Positions 17,371 through 25,434 of a stretch of 64,000 nt of DNA are shown in pieces. Under the pieces are notes generated by a model. That model made no database searches. It was given only the letters and a program-made list of their open reading frames with translations, and was not told where the DNA came from. Source of the stretch: Bradyrhizobium manausense. Its GTDB lineage: Bacteria; Pseudomonadota; Alphaproteobacteria; Rhizobiales; Xanthobacteraceae. The stretch's first letter is position 1, and each line of letters opens with the position of its first letter. The stretch lies in assembly GCF_018131105.1 (NCBI RefSeq), contig NZ_JAFCJI010000001.1, positions 186,001 to 250,000 of the forward strand. The letters are read 5' to 3'. The position numbers and the translations under genes were made by a program.

Positions 17371-18135
17371 ATGTGTGGACGCTTCGTCATAACTTCTGCC
17401 CCCGCGGCTTTGCGGCAACTGTTCGGCTATATCGAGCAGCCGAATTTCCCGCCCCGGTACAATGTCGCCCCGACACAACCGATTCCGGTCGTGCTGGTCG
17501 AGAATGGCGCGCGCCATTTTCGTCTGATGCGCTGGGGCTTGTTGCCGAGCTGGGTCAAGGACCCCAAGGGCTTTACGCTGCTGATCAACGCTCGCTCCGA
17601 GACCGTGCTGGAGAAACCCGCGTTTAAAAAGGCGATTCGCCGGCGGCGTGGGTTGATTCCGACCGATGGCTATTATGAATGGAAGTCCATCGACGGCCGC
17701 AAGCAGCCATTCTTCATCCATCACGCCGATGGTGCGCCGCTCGGCTTCGCCGCAGTGTTCGAAACCTGGATTGGACCGAATGGCGAGGAGGTCGATACGG
17801 TCGCAATCGTCACTGCGGCTGCGGGCGAGGATCTCGCCACGCTGCATGATCGCGTGCCCGTCACCATCAGCCCGCGCGATTTCGAGCGCTGGCTCGATTG
17901 CCGCGGTGACGGGATCGATGCGATCCTGCCGCTGATGACGGCGCCGCGCGTCGGCGAATTCGCGTGGCATCCGGTGTCGACCCGCGTCAACCGTGTCACC
18001 AATGACGACGAGCAATTGCTGTTGCCGATCAGCGCGGAAGAGATGGAAGCGGAGGTCGAGGCTACGAAGCCTCGGAAGGCGGTGAGGAAAGTTGCCGCTG
18101 CGTCATCAGATGACGGGCAGGGATCGTTGTTCTAG
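17371..18135 (+). CDS. SOS response-associated peptidase (YedK/HMCES family)
   Basis: This 254-residue protein starts MCGRFVIT. After Met removal, Cys2 forms a thiazolidine crosslink with abasic sites in single-stranded DNA. Other family motifs are RYNVAPTQ, RWGLLPSWVKD, INARSETV and a GYYEWK segment with the catalytic Glu. Its likely role is shielding abasic sites from strand breakage. A basic/acidic tail after residue 215 is variable in the family. The gene stands alone and is divergent from the hypothetical-NUDIX pair. Confidence 0.92.
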   Translation: MCGRFVITSAPAALRQLFGYIEQPNFPPRYNVAPTQPIPVVLVENGARHFRLMRWGLLPSWVKDPKGFTLLINARSETVLEKPAFKKAIRRRRGLIPTDGYYEWKSIDGRKQPFFIHHADGAPLGFAAVFETWIGPNGEEVDTVAIVTAAAGEDLATLHDRVPVTISPRDFERWLDCRGDGIDAILPLMTAPRVGEFAWHPVSTRVNRVTNDDEQLLLPISAEEMEAEVEATKPRKAVRKVAAASSDDGQGSLF

Positions 18136-18142
18136 CCCAGGC

Positions 18143-18232
18143 GCCGTAGGGAGGAAGGCGCAGCGCGCCATGCCCGGCATAGGTGAAACGATGCGCGATG
18201 GTCGGAACGCTTCGCCTTGCCCACCCTACGGC
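18143..18232. repeat. Interspersed palindromic repeat element (GCCGTAGGG family), copy 2
   Basis: GCCGTAGGG at 18143-18151 and CCCTACGGC at 18224-18232 are perfect inverted termini of a 90-base, foldable element. The right half (CGCTTCGCCTTGCCCACCCTACGG) is the inverted form of the start of the copy at 8992. It fills the gap between two convergent genes. Confidence 0.7.
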
Positions 18233-18241
18233 AGTGGTGAT

Positions 18242-19435
18242 TCAAACAATCTGCCTTGCCCTTAGTGCCGCAATCTCGGCCGTGTCGAACCCGAGCTCGC
18301 CCAACACCGCATCCGTATCGGCACCAAGCTCCGGAGCCATCCGGTCAAGCCGGCCACCGCCATGTGCAAGCCTGAAGCCGCTGCCGGCGAAGCGCAGGCG
18401 GCCATAGGGCGTGTCGAGCTCCTGGATCGCGCCGCGCGCCTTGATCTGCGGATGGTCGATGACCTCCTCGACCTTCCAGATGCTGGCGCAGGGCGCGCCG
18501 GCGTCCTCGAGGATTTTCTCCCACTCGCGCGCCGGCCTTGCCGCAAGCGCTTCCTCGATAATGGCGCGCAGGGCGGGTTCGTTCTCGTTGCGGCAAAACC
18601 AGTCGGCGAAGCGCGGATCGGCGAGCGTGTCCTCGCGGCCGAGCGCAGTCATCAGCGCGCGATATTGCTTCTCATTGTTGACGGCGAGCAGGATGTGGCC
18701 GTCGCCGCATCTGAACAAATTCGCGGTGGTCCTGCGGCTCACGGCCTGATTGCCCGAGAGTTGCTGCCGATGGCCGGCGACGGACCAGTCCGCGATTTGC
18801 CCGGAGAGAAACGCCATCGTCGCCTCCAGCATGGAGACGTCGACGAGCTGCCCCTTGCCGGTGCGGTCGCGCTGGTAGAGCGCGCTCGACACGCCGAACG
18901 CGGCCGTCGCACCCGAGAGCACGTCGCACACCGCAAAGCCCGCGCGTGTCGGCCCCGTCTCGGGATGTCCGGTGATCGCCATGATGCCGGACAGCGCCTG
19001 CATCTTGCCGTCATAGCCGGGCCGCAAACGATCAGGCCCGGTCTGGCCGAAGCCCGACACCGCGCAATAGATCAGCTTTGGGTTGATCGCCGACAGCGCC
19101 TCATAGCCGATGCCAAGCTTGTCCATCACGCCGGGGCGGAAGTTTTCCATCACGATATCGACTTGGCTCGCGAGCTTCTTCACGATCTCGATCGCGTCAG
19201 GTTTCTGCAGATCGAGCGTCAGGCTGCGCTTGTTGCCGTTGATGGCCTGAAACGCGGGCGCAAGCCCACGCTCAGCCCATTCGCGGCTGAGCGGCGTACG
19301 GCGCATGTCCTCGCCCTCGCGCCGCTCGACCTTGATGACGTCGGCGCCCAGCAGCGCGAGCTGGTAGCTCGCATAGGGTCCGGCCAGCACTTGCGTGAAG
19401 TCCAGGATCTTCACGCCCTCGAACGGTCGCGTCAC
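18242..19435 (-). CDS. CaiB/BaiF family CoA transferase
   Basis: This 397-residue class III CoA transferase moves CoA between organic acids through an aspartyl-CoA intermediate. It has the family start PFEGVKILDFTQVLAGPYA, the KVERREGED segment, the VMENFRPGVMDKLG motif and the GYDGKMQALSG region; the catalytic Asp is expected there. The length is typical. The substrate is unknown. It directly follows a GrdB-like gene (stop to start 36 bases), so the two may form a pathway together. Confidence 0.9.
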   Translation of the reverse strand: MTRPFEGVKILDFTQVLAGPYASYQLALLGADVIKVERREGEDMRRTPLSREWAERGLAPAFQAINGNKRSLTLDLQKPDAIEIVKKLASQVDIVMENFRPGVMDKLGIGYEALSAINPKLIYCAVSGFGQTGPDRLRPGYDGKMQALSGIMAITGHPETGPTRAGFAVCDVLSGATAAFGVSSALYQRDRTGKGQLVDVSMLEATMAFLSGQIADWSVAGHRQQLSGNQAVSRRTTANLFRCGDGHILLAVNNEKQYRALMTALGREDTLADPRFADWFCRNENEPALRAIIEEALAARPAREWEKILEDAGAPCASIWKVEEVIDHPQIKARGAIQELDTPYGRLRFAGSGFRLAHGGGRLDRMAPELGADTDAVLGELGFDTAEIAALRARQIV

Positions 19436-19471
19436 GTCGCTCTCCCCATTTGCTTCGTTTGTCGGAGGACG

Positions 19472-20401
19472 TCAGGCGGCGCGATTACCGCGCGCGATCT
19501 CCTTCTGCTTGTCGAATTCGGCGCGGCGACGGGCGAGCTCTTCCGGCGAGAGCTGCGCGACATTGTTGTAGTCAAGCTTCCAGGACGCATCCTCGCTCCA
19601 GCGCAGCGGCGACTGCATGGTCGTCTGCGGCCCGCTTGCGCTCTCAAGCAACTCGAGCGCCAGCTCCAGCGTCTGGGCCTGCGACGCGACGTCATGCGGC
19701 TTGCCGGCAGAATTGCCGAGCGGGAAATCCGAGAACAAGAACCGAGGCACGGCGGCGTGCTCTATGATGTCCTTGGCGCAGCCCATCACCACGGTCGGAA
19801 TGCCGTTGGCCTCGAGATGCCGCGCCACCAGCGCGGTGGTCTGGTGGCAGACCGGACAATTCGGCACCAGCACGGCGACGTCGACCTTGTCGGCAAGGCA
19901 GCGTGCCAGAATCTCCGGCGCATCGGTGTCGAGCGTGACGCGATGGCTGCGGTTGGTCGGCGCGCCGAAGAAGCGCGGCGCGACCTCGCCGATGCGCCCC
20001 GAAGCGCGCGCCTTCAAGAGCTGCGGCAGCGGAAACCAGGTCCCGTTGTCGGTCGCCGTCGTGTGCTTGCGGTCGTAGCCGATGTGGGAGATGCGCAGAT
20101 CATGCTGCTGCGATGTGTCGCCGTCGTAGACCTGATAGAATTTTGCGCTGCCATTATACACCGCGCCCGGCCCCTGGTCGCCCTTGTCGGGATCATATGG
20201 CGCGGCCGTGGTGATGATCGTGACGCGCGACTGCGAAAGCGGCTTCTTCAGCGGCTGGAACGGTGCCTCGGTGTAATGGGCCCAGCGATACGCCGTGGTG
20301 TAGCCGATCGCGGCGTAATAATCCCGCGTGCGCTGCATGTAGGGGATGGGGGAATCATAGTCGGGCGCAAAGCCGAATTCGTCGTCGCGCGGGGCGGACA
20401 T
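19472..20401 (-). CDS. GrdB-like (glycine/sarcosine/betaine reductase B family) protein
   Basis: This 309-residue protein has the N-terminal YDSPIPYMQRTRDYY pattern and the LKKPLSQSRVTIITTAAPY segment. A later VDVAVLVPNCPVCHQTTALVARHLE region corresponds to the redox-active part of the GrdB/PrdB family. Where the classical reductases use selenocysteine, this protein has a CPVC dithiol. It is cytoplasmic, without cofactor motifs I can name. Its activity in an aerobic proteobacterium is unestablished. The neighbouring CoA transferase suggests a carboxylic-acid substrate. Confidence 0.7.
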   Translation of the reverse strand: MSAPRDDEFGFAPDYDSPIPYMQRTRDYYAAIGYTTAYRWAHYTEAPFQPLKKPLSQSRVTIITTAAPYDPDKGDQGPGAVYNGSAKFYQVYDGDTSQQHDLRISHIGYDRKHTTATDNGTWFPLPQLLKARASGRIGEVAPRFFGAPTNRSHRVTLDTDAPEILARCLADKVDVAVLVPNCPVCHQTTALVARHLEANGIPTVVMGCAKDIIEHAAVPRFLFSDFPLGNSAGKPHDVASQAQTLELALELLESASGPQTTMQSPLRWSEDASWKLDYNNVAQLSPEELARRRAEFDKQKEIARGNRAA

Positions 20402-20503
20402 GGGCGCGTCTCCTGGTTCTTGTTGAGGCCAGACTAGAGATAGTCGGACGTTTGCTCAACAGGCGCCACGGCTGCGCAGGTCAGAATTGCCGCCCCGGCG
20501 GGG

Positions 20504-21085
20504 CTACCTGAAAATATGCAGCGCCGCATATTGCAGCAGCATGATCGCCTTGGCGTCGATGATGCGGCCGTCGGCGATCATCGCCAGCGCCTCGTCGATA
20601 CCGAGCTCCAGCACCTCGATGTCCTCGCCCTCATGTTCAAGGCCGCCGCCGGCGCTGACGCGCATCGAAGGCTCGTACTCGGCGACGAAGAAATGCAGCT
20701 TCTCGGTGATGGCGCCGGGGCTCATGAAGGCCTCGAACACCTTTTCCACGTGGTGCAGGCGATAGCCGGTCTCTTCCTCGGCCTCGGCGCGGATGCGCGC
20801 CTCGGGTTCGGCGTCGTCCAGCACCCCGGCGGCCGCTTCGATCAGCAGGTCGTCATAGCCGCGGATGAAGGCCGGCAGGCGGAACTGGCGCACCAGGATC
20901 ACGCTGCGCCCCGCGCGATTGTACGGCAGCACGGCGGCGGCGTTGTCGCGCTCGTAGGTCTCGCGCGTCTGCGTCTGCCACTCGCCATTGCCGCGCCGGT
21001 ACTCGAACGTGGTGCTCTTCAGCGTGGTCCAGCCGTTCGAGAGCACGCGGACGTCCTTGATGCGGACGCGATCGGAGATGGTCAT
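20504..21085 (-). CDS. nudK: GDP-mannose pyrophosphatase-like NUDIX hydrolase
   Basis: This 193-residue NUDIX protein is close to NudK in order and wording of motifs. It has VILVRQFRLPAF, then the Nudix box EAAAGVLDDAEPEARIRAEAEEETG, then MSPGAITEKLHFFVAEY, GGGLEHEGEDIEVLEL and a final ID(A/G)K-type helix. NudK hydrolyses GDP-mannose to GMP and mannose-1-phosphate. I took the ATG at 21085 (MTISDRV), where NudK begins; the longer frame reads through a repeat element upstream. Confidence 0.82.
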   Translation of the reverse strand: MTISDRVRIKDVRVLSNGWTTLKSTTFEYRRGNGEWQTQTRETYERDNAAAVLPYNRAGRSVILVRQFRLPAFIRGYDDLLIEAAAGVLDDAEPEARIRAEAEEETGYRLHHVEKVFEAFMSPGAITEKLHFFVAEYEPSMRVSAGGGLEHEGEDIEVLELGIDEALAMIADGRIIDAKAIMLLQYAALHIFR

Positions 21086-21108
21086 TGCTGTCTTCCGGGT
21101 GAGAGCTG

Positions 21109-21157
21109 GAGCATGATCCGGAAAAGTGTGAAGCGGTTTTCCGAAAAGATCATCCTC
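21109..21157. repeat. Interspersed palindromic repeat (GAGCATGATCCGGAAAAG family), copy 1
   Basis: The left arm GAGCATGATCCGGAAAAGTG is matched by a right arm containing TTTTCCGAAAAGATCATCCTC, so the 49-base unit folds. The same family occurs inverted at 23056-23103. It lies in the 77 bases between the GNAT and nudK genes. Confidence 0.8.
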
Positions 21158-21162
21158 AAAAA

Positions 21163-21600
21163 TTAAGATGCCTGCTCGCGGCCGTCCAGCCACTTCTGGA
21201 ACATCACCGAGGTCGATTCCTCGAAGCCGAGCGACTGGTAGAACGCATTGGCCTGCGCATTTTCGCGGCGGACCAGCAGTTGAAGTTTTGCGATACCGGC
21301 CGCGCGCAGCCAGTCTTCGGCCGCCGCCATGACGGCCCGGCCGTAGCCGCGCTTGCGGCCATCGGGATCGACCGCGACGTAATAGACCCAGCCGCGATGG
21401 CCGTCATGGCCGACCATGACGGTGGCGACGATCGAGCCGCCGTCGCGGCCGATCAGCACGGTGGAATTATCCCGCCGCCGCGCCAGCGCGATGTCGGCAT
21501 GCGGATCGTTCCAGGGCCGTGTCAGGCCGCAGCGCTGCCACAACGCCACCACCGGCTCGACATCGGCATCTCCAATCGCGTCAATCGCAACAGCGCTCAC
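21163..21600 (-). CDS. GNAT family N-acetyltransferase
   Basis: This 145-residue GNAT domain has the acetyl-CoA binding motif A (VYYVAVDPDGRKRGYGRAVMAAAE, with RKRGYG) and motif B (LQLLVRRENAQANAFYQSLGFEE). It resembles YpeA-type acetyltransferases. The acceptor is unknown. The start overlaps the stop of the upstream oxidoreductase by four bases (ATGA), indicating coupling. Confidence 0.87.
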   Translation of the reverse strand: MSAVAIDAIGDADVEPVVALWQRCGLTRPWNDPHADIALARRRDNSTVLIGRDGGSIVATVMVGHDGHRGWVYYVAVDPDGRKRGYGRAVMAAAEDWLRAAGIAKLQLLVRRENAQANAFYQSLGFEESTSVMFQKWLDGREQAS

Positions 21601-23024
21601 AGCACCTTCCCCGGATTCATGATGCCGTGGGGATCGAGCATCGCCTTGATGGCGCGCATCAGCTCGATCGCGGTCTTGTCTTTCACATCCGGCAGCTCGT
21701 CGCGCTTGAGCACACCGATGCCGTGCTCGGCCGAGATCGAACCGCCCATGCGCAGCACGATCTCGAACACGACGGCGTTCATCTCGTGCCAGCGCGCCAG
21801 ATAATCCGCGGTGTCGGCGCCGATGGGCTGGCTGACATTGTAATGCAGATTGCCGTCGCCGAGATGGCCGAACGGCACCGGCCGCGCGCCGGGGATCAGC
21901 TTCACCACGGCGGCATTGGCCTCCTCGATGAATTCTGGCACGGCGGCGATCGGCACGGAGATGTCGTGCTTGATCGAACCGCCCTCGGGCTTCTGCGCCG
22001 CAGACATTTCTTCGCGCAGCTTCCAGAAATTGTTGCGCTGGGTGAGGTTGGCCGCGATCACGGCGTCGTCGACGATCTCCTCTTCCATGGCGCGGCCAAG
22101 GATCGTCTCCAGTGGCGTACGGGCATCGTCGCCGGGGGATGACAATTCCATCAGCACGTACCAGGGATGCTTCTCGGCAAGCGGATCCCGCACATCGATC
22201 CCATGGCGGACCGAGAAGTCCACCGCCATTTCCGAGAGCAGCTCGAAGCTCGTCAGCGCATTCGCGGCTTCGCCCTGCGCGATCGTCAGCAGCTTGAGCG
22301 CCGCGGCCGGCGACTTCAGCCCGACATAGGCGGTCTCGATCGCCCGCGGCTTCGGAAACAGTTTGAGCGTCGCCGCGGTGATGATGCCGAGCGTGCCTTC
22401 GGCGCCGATGAAGAGATTGTGCAGATTGTAGCCGGTATTGTCCTTCTTCAGCTTCGACAGCACGTTGAGTACGCGCCCGTCGGCGAGCACGACCTCGAGC
22501 CCCAGCGCCATCTCGCGCGCGACGCCATAGGCGAGCGCCCCTGTGCCGCCGGCATTGGTCGAGAGATTGCCGCCGATGGTGCAGCTGCCTTCCGCACCTA
22601 ACGACAGCGGAAACAGCCGGTCGGCGTCGGAAGCCTTCTGCTGCGCGATCTGCAGCACCACGCCGGCCTCGACCGTCATGGTGTTGGAGGCGGTGTCGAT
22701 CTCGCGGATCTTGTCCAGGCGTCGCAGCGACACCACGACTTCGCCATTGTGCGGCGTCTGCCCGCCGACGAGCCCGGTGTTGCCGCCCTGCGGCACCAGC
22801 GCGATTTTGTGCTCGGAGGCGAGCTTGCAGATCGCGGAGACTTCCGCCGTCGAGCCCGGGCGCAGCACCAGCGGCGAGCGGCCGTGGAACAGATTGCGCT
22901 CCTCGGTGACGTAAGCCTCGATGTCGGCCGCATCGGTGATCGCCTGCTTGTTGCCGACGATCTTGCGGAACTGGTCGATCAGTTCGGGCGCAAGCGGCGG
23001 GACGGCGGATTGATTGATGTTCAT
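21597..23024 (-). CDS. FAD-binding oxidoreductase (GlcD/D-lactate dehydrogenase family)
   Basis: This 475-residue flavoprotein has an N-terminal PCMH-type FAD domain (VLRPGSTAEVSAICKLAS, VPQGGNTGLVGGQTP, GGNLSTNAGG) and a C-terminal oxidase domain ending in SAEHGIGVLKRDEL and MLDPHGIMNPGKVL. It is expected to oxidise a D-2-hydroxy acid such as D-lactate, D-2-hydroxyglutarate or glycolate. The exact substrate cannot be told from these motifs. The gene overlaps the GNAT gene by four bases. Confidence 0.9.
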   Translation of the reverse strand: MNINQSAVPPLAPELIDQFRKIVGNKQAITDAADIEAYVTEERNLFHGRSPLVLRPGSTAEVSAICKLASEHKIALVPQGGNTGLVGGQTPHNGEVVVSLRRLDKIREIDTASNTMTVEAGVVLQIAQQKASDADRLFPLSLGAEGSCTIGGNLSTNAGGTGALAYGVAREMALGLEVVLADGRVLNVLSKLKKDNTGYNLHNLFIGAEGTLGIITAATLKLFPKPRAIETAYVGLKSPAAALKLLTIAQGEAANALTSFELLSEMAVDFSVRHGIDVRDPLAEKHPWYVLMELSSPGDDARTPLETILGRAMEEEIVDDAVIAANLTQRNNFWKLREEMSAAQKPEGGSIKHDISVPIAAVPEFIEEANAAVVKLIPGARPVPFGHLGDGNLHYNVSQPIGADTADYLARWHEMNAVVFEIVLRMGGSISAEHGIGVLKRDELPDVKDKTAIELMRAIKAMLDPHGIMNPGKVL

Positions 23025-23055
23025 TATCTCGTCTCTACTTCGCTCTTATGTCTTG

Positions 23056-23103
23056 CGCGTGATCTTATCGGAAAACCGCCGCACACTTTTCCGGATCATG
23101 CGC
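23056..23103. repeat. Interspersed palindromic repeat (GAGCATGATCCGGAAAAG family), copy 2
   Basis: This is the inverted counterpart of the element at 21109-21157: CGGAAAACCGCC followed by CACACTTTTCCGGATCATGCGC. It fills the gap between the tsaC-like gene and the oxidoreductase gene and reaches the tsaC-like stop codon. Confidence 0.8.
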
Positions 23104-24107
23104 TATCGTGCAACCGCGGCCCGGCGCAGCCGGTCATTGATCGCTTCGCCCAAGCCTTCTTCGGGGATCGTCATCACGGCGATCGCCTTCGGTGCTTTCG
23201 CATCGAGGCTGCGAAGATAGCCGAACAGATTGGCGGCAGCTTCATCGAGATCAGCCGCGGGCGACAAATTCATGACGGCGCCGGCGTCCTGGCCGGGCAG
23301 GCGATCGGGGCCGAACGCCAGCAGCGCTTCGCCGGGCGCAACGTCCCGCGCGTGCAGCCGCACGGGCGCGCGTGGCGCGTAATGCGAGGCCATCATGCCC
23401 GGCGCCAGCGGCTGGCTGTCGTCGCTCTCGGCCTCAACGGGCGGCCGCGCCAAGGGCGTGCCCAGCACCGTTTCGATCCGTTCGCGCGAAAGGCCGCCCG
23501 GCCGAAGCAGCATCGGCGCCTCGAAACAGCCGACGATGGTCGATTCGACGCCGACCGTAACAGGCCCGCCGTCAACGATCAGATCGATCCGCCCGGCAAG
23601 ATCGCTCTCGACATGAGCGGCCCGCGTCGGCGAGACATGGCCGGAGAGGTTTGCGGATGGCGCCACCACAGCCCCGCCAAAGGCGCGCAAAATCGCCTCC
23701 GCGACGGGGTGGGCAGGAATGCGGATCGCGACGGTGTCGAGGCCGGCCGTGGCGAGATCCGCCACCGGGCAATCGTCCGCTTTCGGCACCACCAGCGTCA
23801 GCGGCCCGGGCCAGAACGCTTCGGCGAGCTTCAGGGCGCGCGCATCGAACCGCCCGATCCGCCGTGCGGCGGCGAGGTCGGGAACATGCGCGATCAGCGG
23901 ATTGAAGGCCGGCCGGCCCTTGGCGTTGTAGATGTGGGCGACCGCTGTGGCATTGGCGGCATCCGCCCCGAGCCCGTAGACCGTCTCGGTCGGAAACGCG
24001 ACCAGGCCACCGGCTGCCAAAGTCCGGGCGGCGGCCTCGGCGGCGGCTCGGCCTGCCGGTAAAATCGACGTTTCAAGACCCGTTTTCACAGGGACAAAAT
24101 TCCTCAT
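23103..24107 (-). CDS. tsaC: Threonylcarbamoyl-AMP synthase (Sua5/YrdC)
   Basis: This 334-residue protein makes threonylcarbamoyl-AMP for the t6A37 modification of ANN-decoding tRNAs. The YrdC domain (about residues 15-200) has GGLVAFPTETVYGLGADA, KGRPAFNPL, PGPLTLVV, SANLSG and a GVESTIV segment. A C-terminal Sua5 domain (about 220-334) makes it the long form. I chose the ATG at 24107. The frame stays open upstream to 24647, but that part is the antisense of a tRNA gene and an integrase remnant, so it is not part of this protein. Confidence 0.9.
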   Translation of the reverse strand: MRNFVPVKTGLETSILPAGRAAAEAAARTLAAGGLVAFPTETVYGLGADAANATAVAHIYNAKGRPAFNPLIAHVPDLAAARRIGRFDARALKLAEAFWPGPLTLVVPKADDCPVADLATAGLDTVAIRIPAHPVAEAILRAFGGAVVAPSANLSGHVSPTRAAHVESDLAGRIDLIVDGGPVTVGVESTIVGCFEAPMLLRPGGLSRERIETVLGTPLARPPVEAESDDSQPLAPGMMASHYAPRAPVRLHARDVAPGEALLAFGPDRLPGQDAGAVMNLSPAADLDEAAANLFGYLRSLDAKAPKAIAVMTIPEEGLGEAINDRLRRAAVAR

Positions 24108-24157
24108 CTCGGCCGCTTGCAGTGCGCCAAACCCGACGCTATAAGCCGGCCTCTTGT

Positions 24158-24234
24158 CGGAGTGTGGCTCAGCCCGGTAGAGCACTGCGTTCGGGACGCA
24201 GGGGTCGCAGGTTCGAATCCTGCCACTCCGACCA
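24158..24234 (+). tRNA. tRNA-Pro (anticodon CGG)
   Basis: This 77-base gene has acceptor arms CGGAGTG (24158-24164) and CACTCCG followed by discriminator A and an encoded CCA. The anticodon arm is CTGCG-TTCGGGA-CGCAG with anticodon CGG. The T-arm contains GGTTCGAATCC. The gene lies immediately next to an integrase remnant, so it was probably an attachment site. Confidence 0.95.
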
Positions 24235-24239
24235 GATTT

Positions 24240-24647
24240 CATTAGGTTTTTCCTTCTGATCGCTGGTCTTTCCCGAGTCAACCATCGTTTCAACCACCGA
24301 AACATATCGGCGCTTTCGGCCGATGGCTGTGGCGGCCCCCGGAGAAAATCGGGGTGGTGATGGCCGTAGGTGTTGTGCAGGACCTCGGGGACATACCCCA
24401 GGAACACTGCCGCCTCCCAGAGTGGCACGCCGCGTTGCACGAGCCATGTCGGAGCCGTCTGGCGCGGGGTGTGGGATGTCAACTTCCCAGGCAGGCCGGC
24501 AAGCCCCACGGCCGTGTTGAGGCCCTTTTTTATCGAGGCACGGCGCGTGCCATCATGGAGACATTGCTGCAGCAGAACCCTGATCTTTGTGGCGTGATCG
24601 ACGCCTGGGATGGACAGAGCGTCGGCACTTTTCCAACGGTATCGCAC
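24240..24647 (-). pseudogene. Tyrosine recombinase (phage-type integrase), C-terminal remnant
   Basis: About 135 codons match the C-terminal third of phage-type integrases. HTPRQTAPTWLVQRGVPLWEA (His and Arg of HxxR) is followed by AAVFLGYVPEVLHNTYGHHHPDFLR, which has the tyrosine nucleophile. The N-terminal core-binding part and the first catalytic Arg are missing, and the usual HTLRHT is changed to HTPRQT. The frame has no proper stop and runs on through the antisense of tRNA-Pro. It marks an old insertion at the tRNA 3' end. Bases 24648-24735 show nothing else I can support. Confidence 0.75.
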
Positions 24648-24735
24648 CCATAGCCGAGTTCCAGCGCGGCACGCGGACCGTCAGCTTTTGACCCTGAAGT
24701 AAGCACTTCCACAGGGAACCATACCGACGCTAAGC

Positions 24736-25434
24736 TTACCGATCGATGCCGGGAATGGCATCGAGTGTGTCTTGTATGCGCACTCTAAGCTCGGAAATGC
24801 TCTCTACGATGCAGCTCGCGCCTGTCGCCCTCAATTGCTCGACTTGATGATACCCCCAGCCAACACCAATCGAACGGACGCCGGCGGCACGGGCCATTAT
24901 CATGTCGAAGCTGGTATCACCGACGAAAATTGCGTCCTCTGCCTGCACGCCGGTCGCTTGAAGTGCTTGATGCAGCATGGCGGGATGTGGCTTCGAAGGG
25001 GCAGTATCGGCGGCTTGAATCGTCGAAAAGTAATGTGTCCAACATAGCGCGTCCAGCGCGGGACCAATCGTGTCCGAACGATGTCCGGTTGCGATCCCGA
25101 GAGCGAGACCCGGCCGGGAATGCAGTTCACCGAGAAGCTCCGACACTCCGGCGAAGGGGCTTTCGGCAAACGCGGGATCGGCGCGAAGTTGCGGAAGCAG
25201 CAGATCGTAGGCCCTGACCATTTCCGCTATTGGAGCGGCTGAACCCACCAGTTGCGCCAGGATTGCCGCGAGCGATTTGCCAACAAGCGCGAGGCTATCG
25301 GCCGGATCGGGAATCGGTAGTCGAAACCGGGGAAATACCAGGCGGTGGCTCTCCAGGATCAGCGACCGGCTGTCGACAAGAGTGCCGTCGAAGTCAAAGA
25401 TAATCAACTTCACATCGCTCACCGATGCAGACAC
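24736..25434 (-). CDS. HAD-superfamily phosphatase (Gph-like)
   Basis: This 232-residue HAD-IA hydrolase has motif I DFDGTLVD (nucleophile Asp), motif II in IATGH, motif III Lys in SKPHP and motif IV GDTSFDM. It resembles phosphoglycolate or pyrophosphate phosphatases (Gph/PpaX), but the context suggests another substrate. Its start overlaps the membrane-protein gene by 16 bases, and that gene follows the GTP cyclohydrolase gene, so all three are probably cotranscribed. It may dephosphorylate the cyclohydrolase-derived intermediate; this is inference. Confidence 0.85.
   Translation of the reverse strand: MSASVSDVKLIIFDFDGTLVDSRSLILESHRLVFPRFRLPIPDPADSLALVGKSLAAILAQLVGSAAPIAEMVRAYDLLLPQLRADPAFAESPFAGVSELLGELHSRPGLALGIATGHRSDTIGPALDALCWTHYFSTIQAADTAPSKPHPAMLHQALQATGVQAEDAIFVGDTSFDMIMARAAGVRSIGVGWGYHQVEQLRATGASCIVESISELRVRIQDTLDAIPGIDR

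Noticed and set aside
23103-24647. A 514-codon minus-strand frame that would add 180 residues to the threonylcarbamoyl-AMP synthase
   Set aside because: The extra part is antisense to tRNA-Pro and an integrase remnant; the enzyme family begins near the ATG at 24107.
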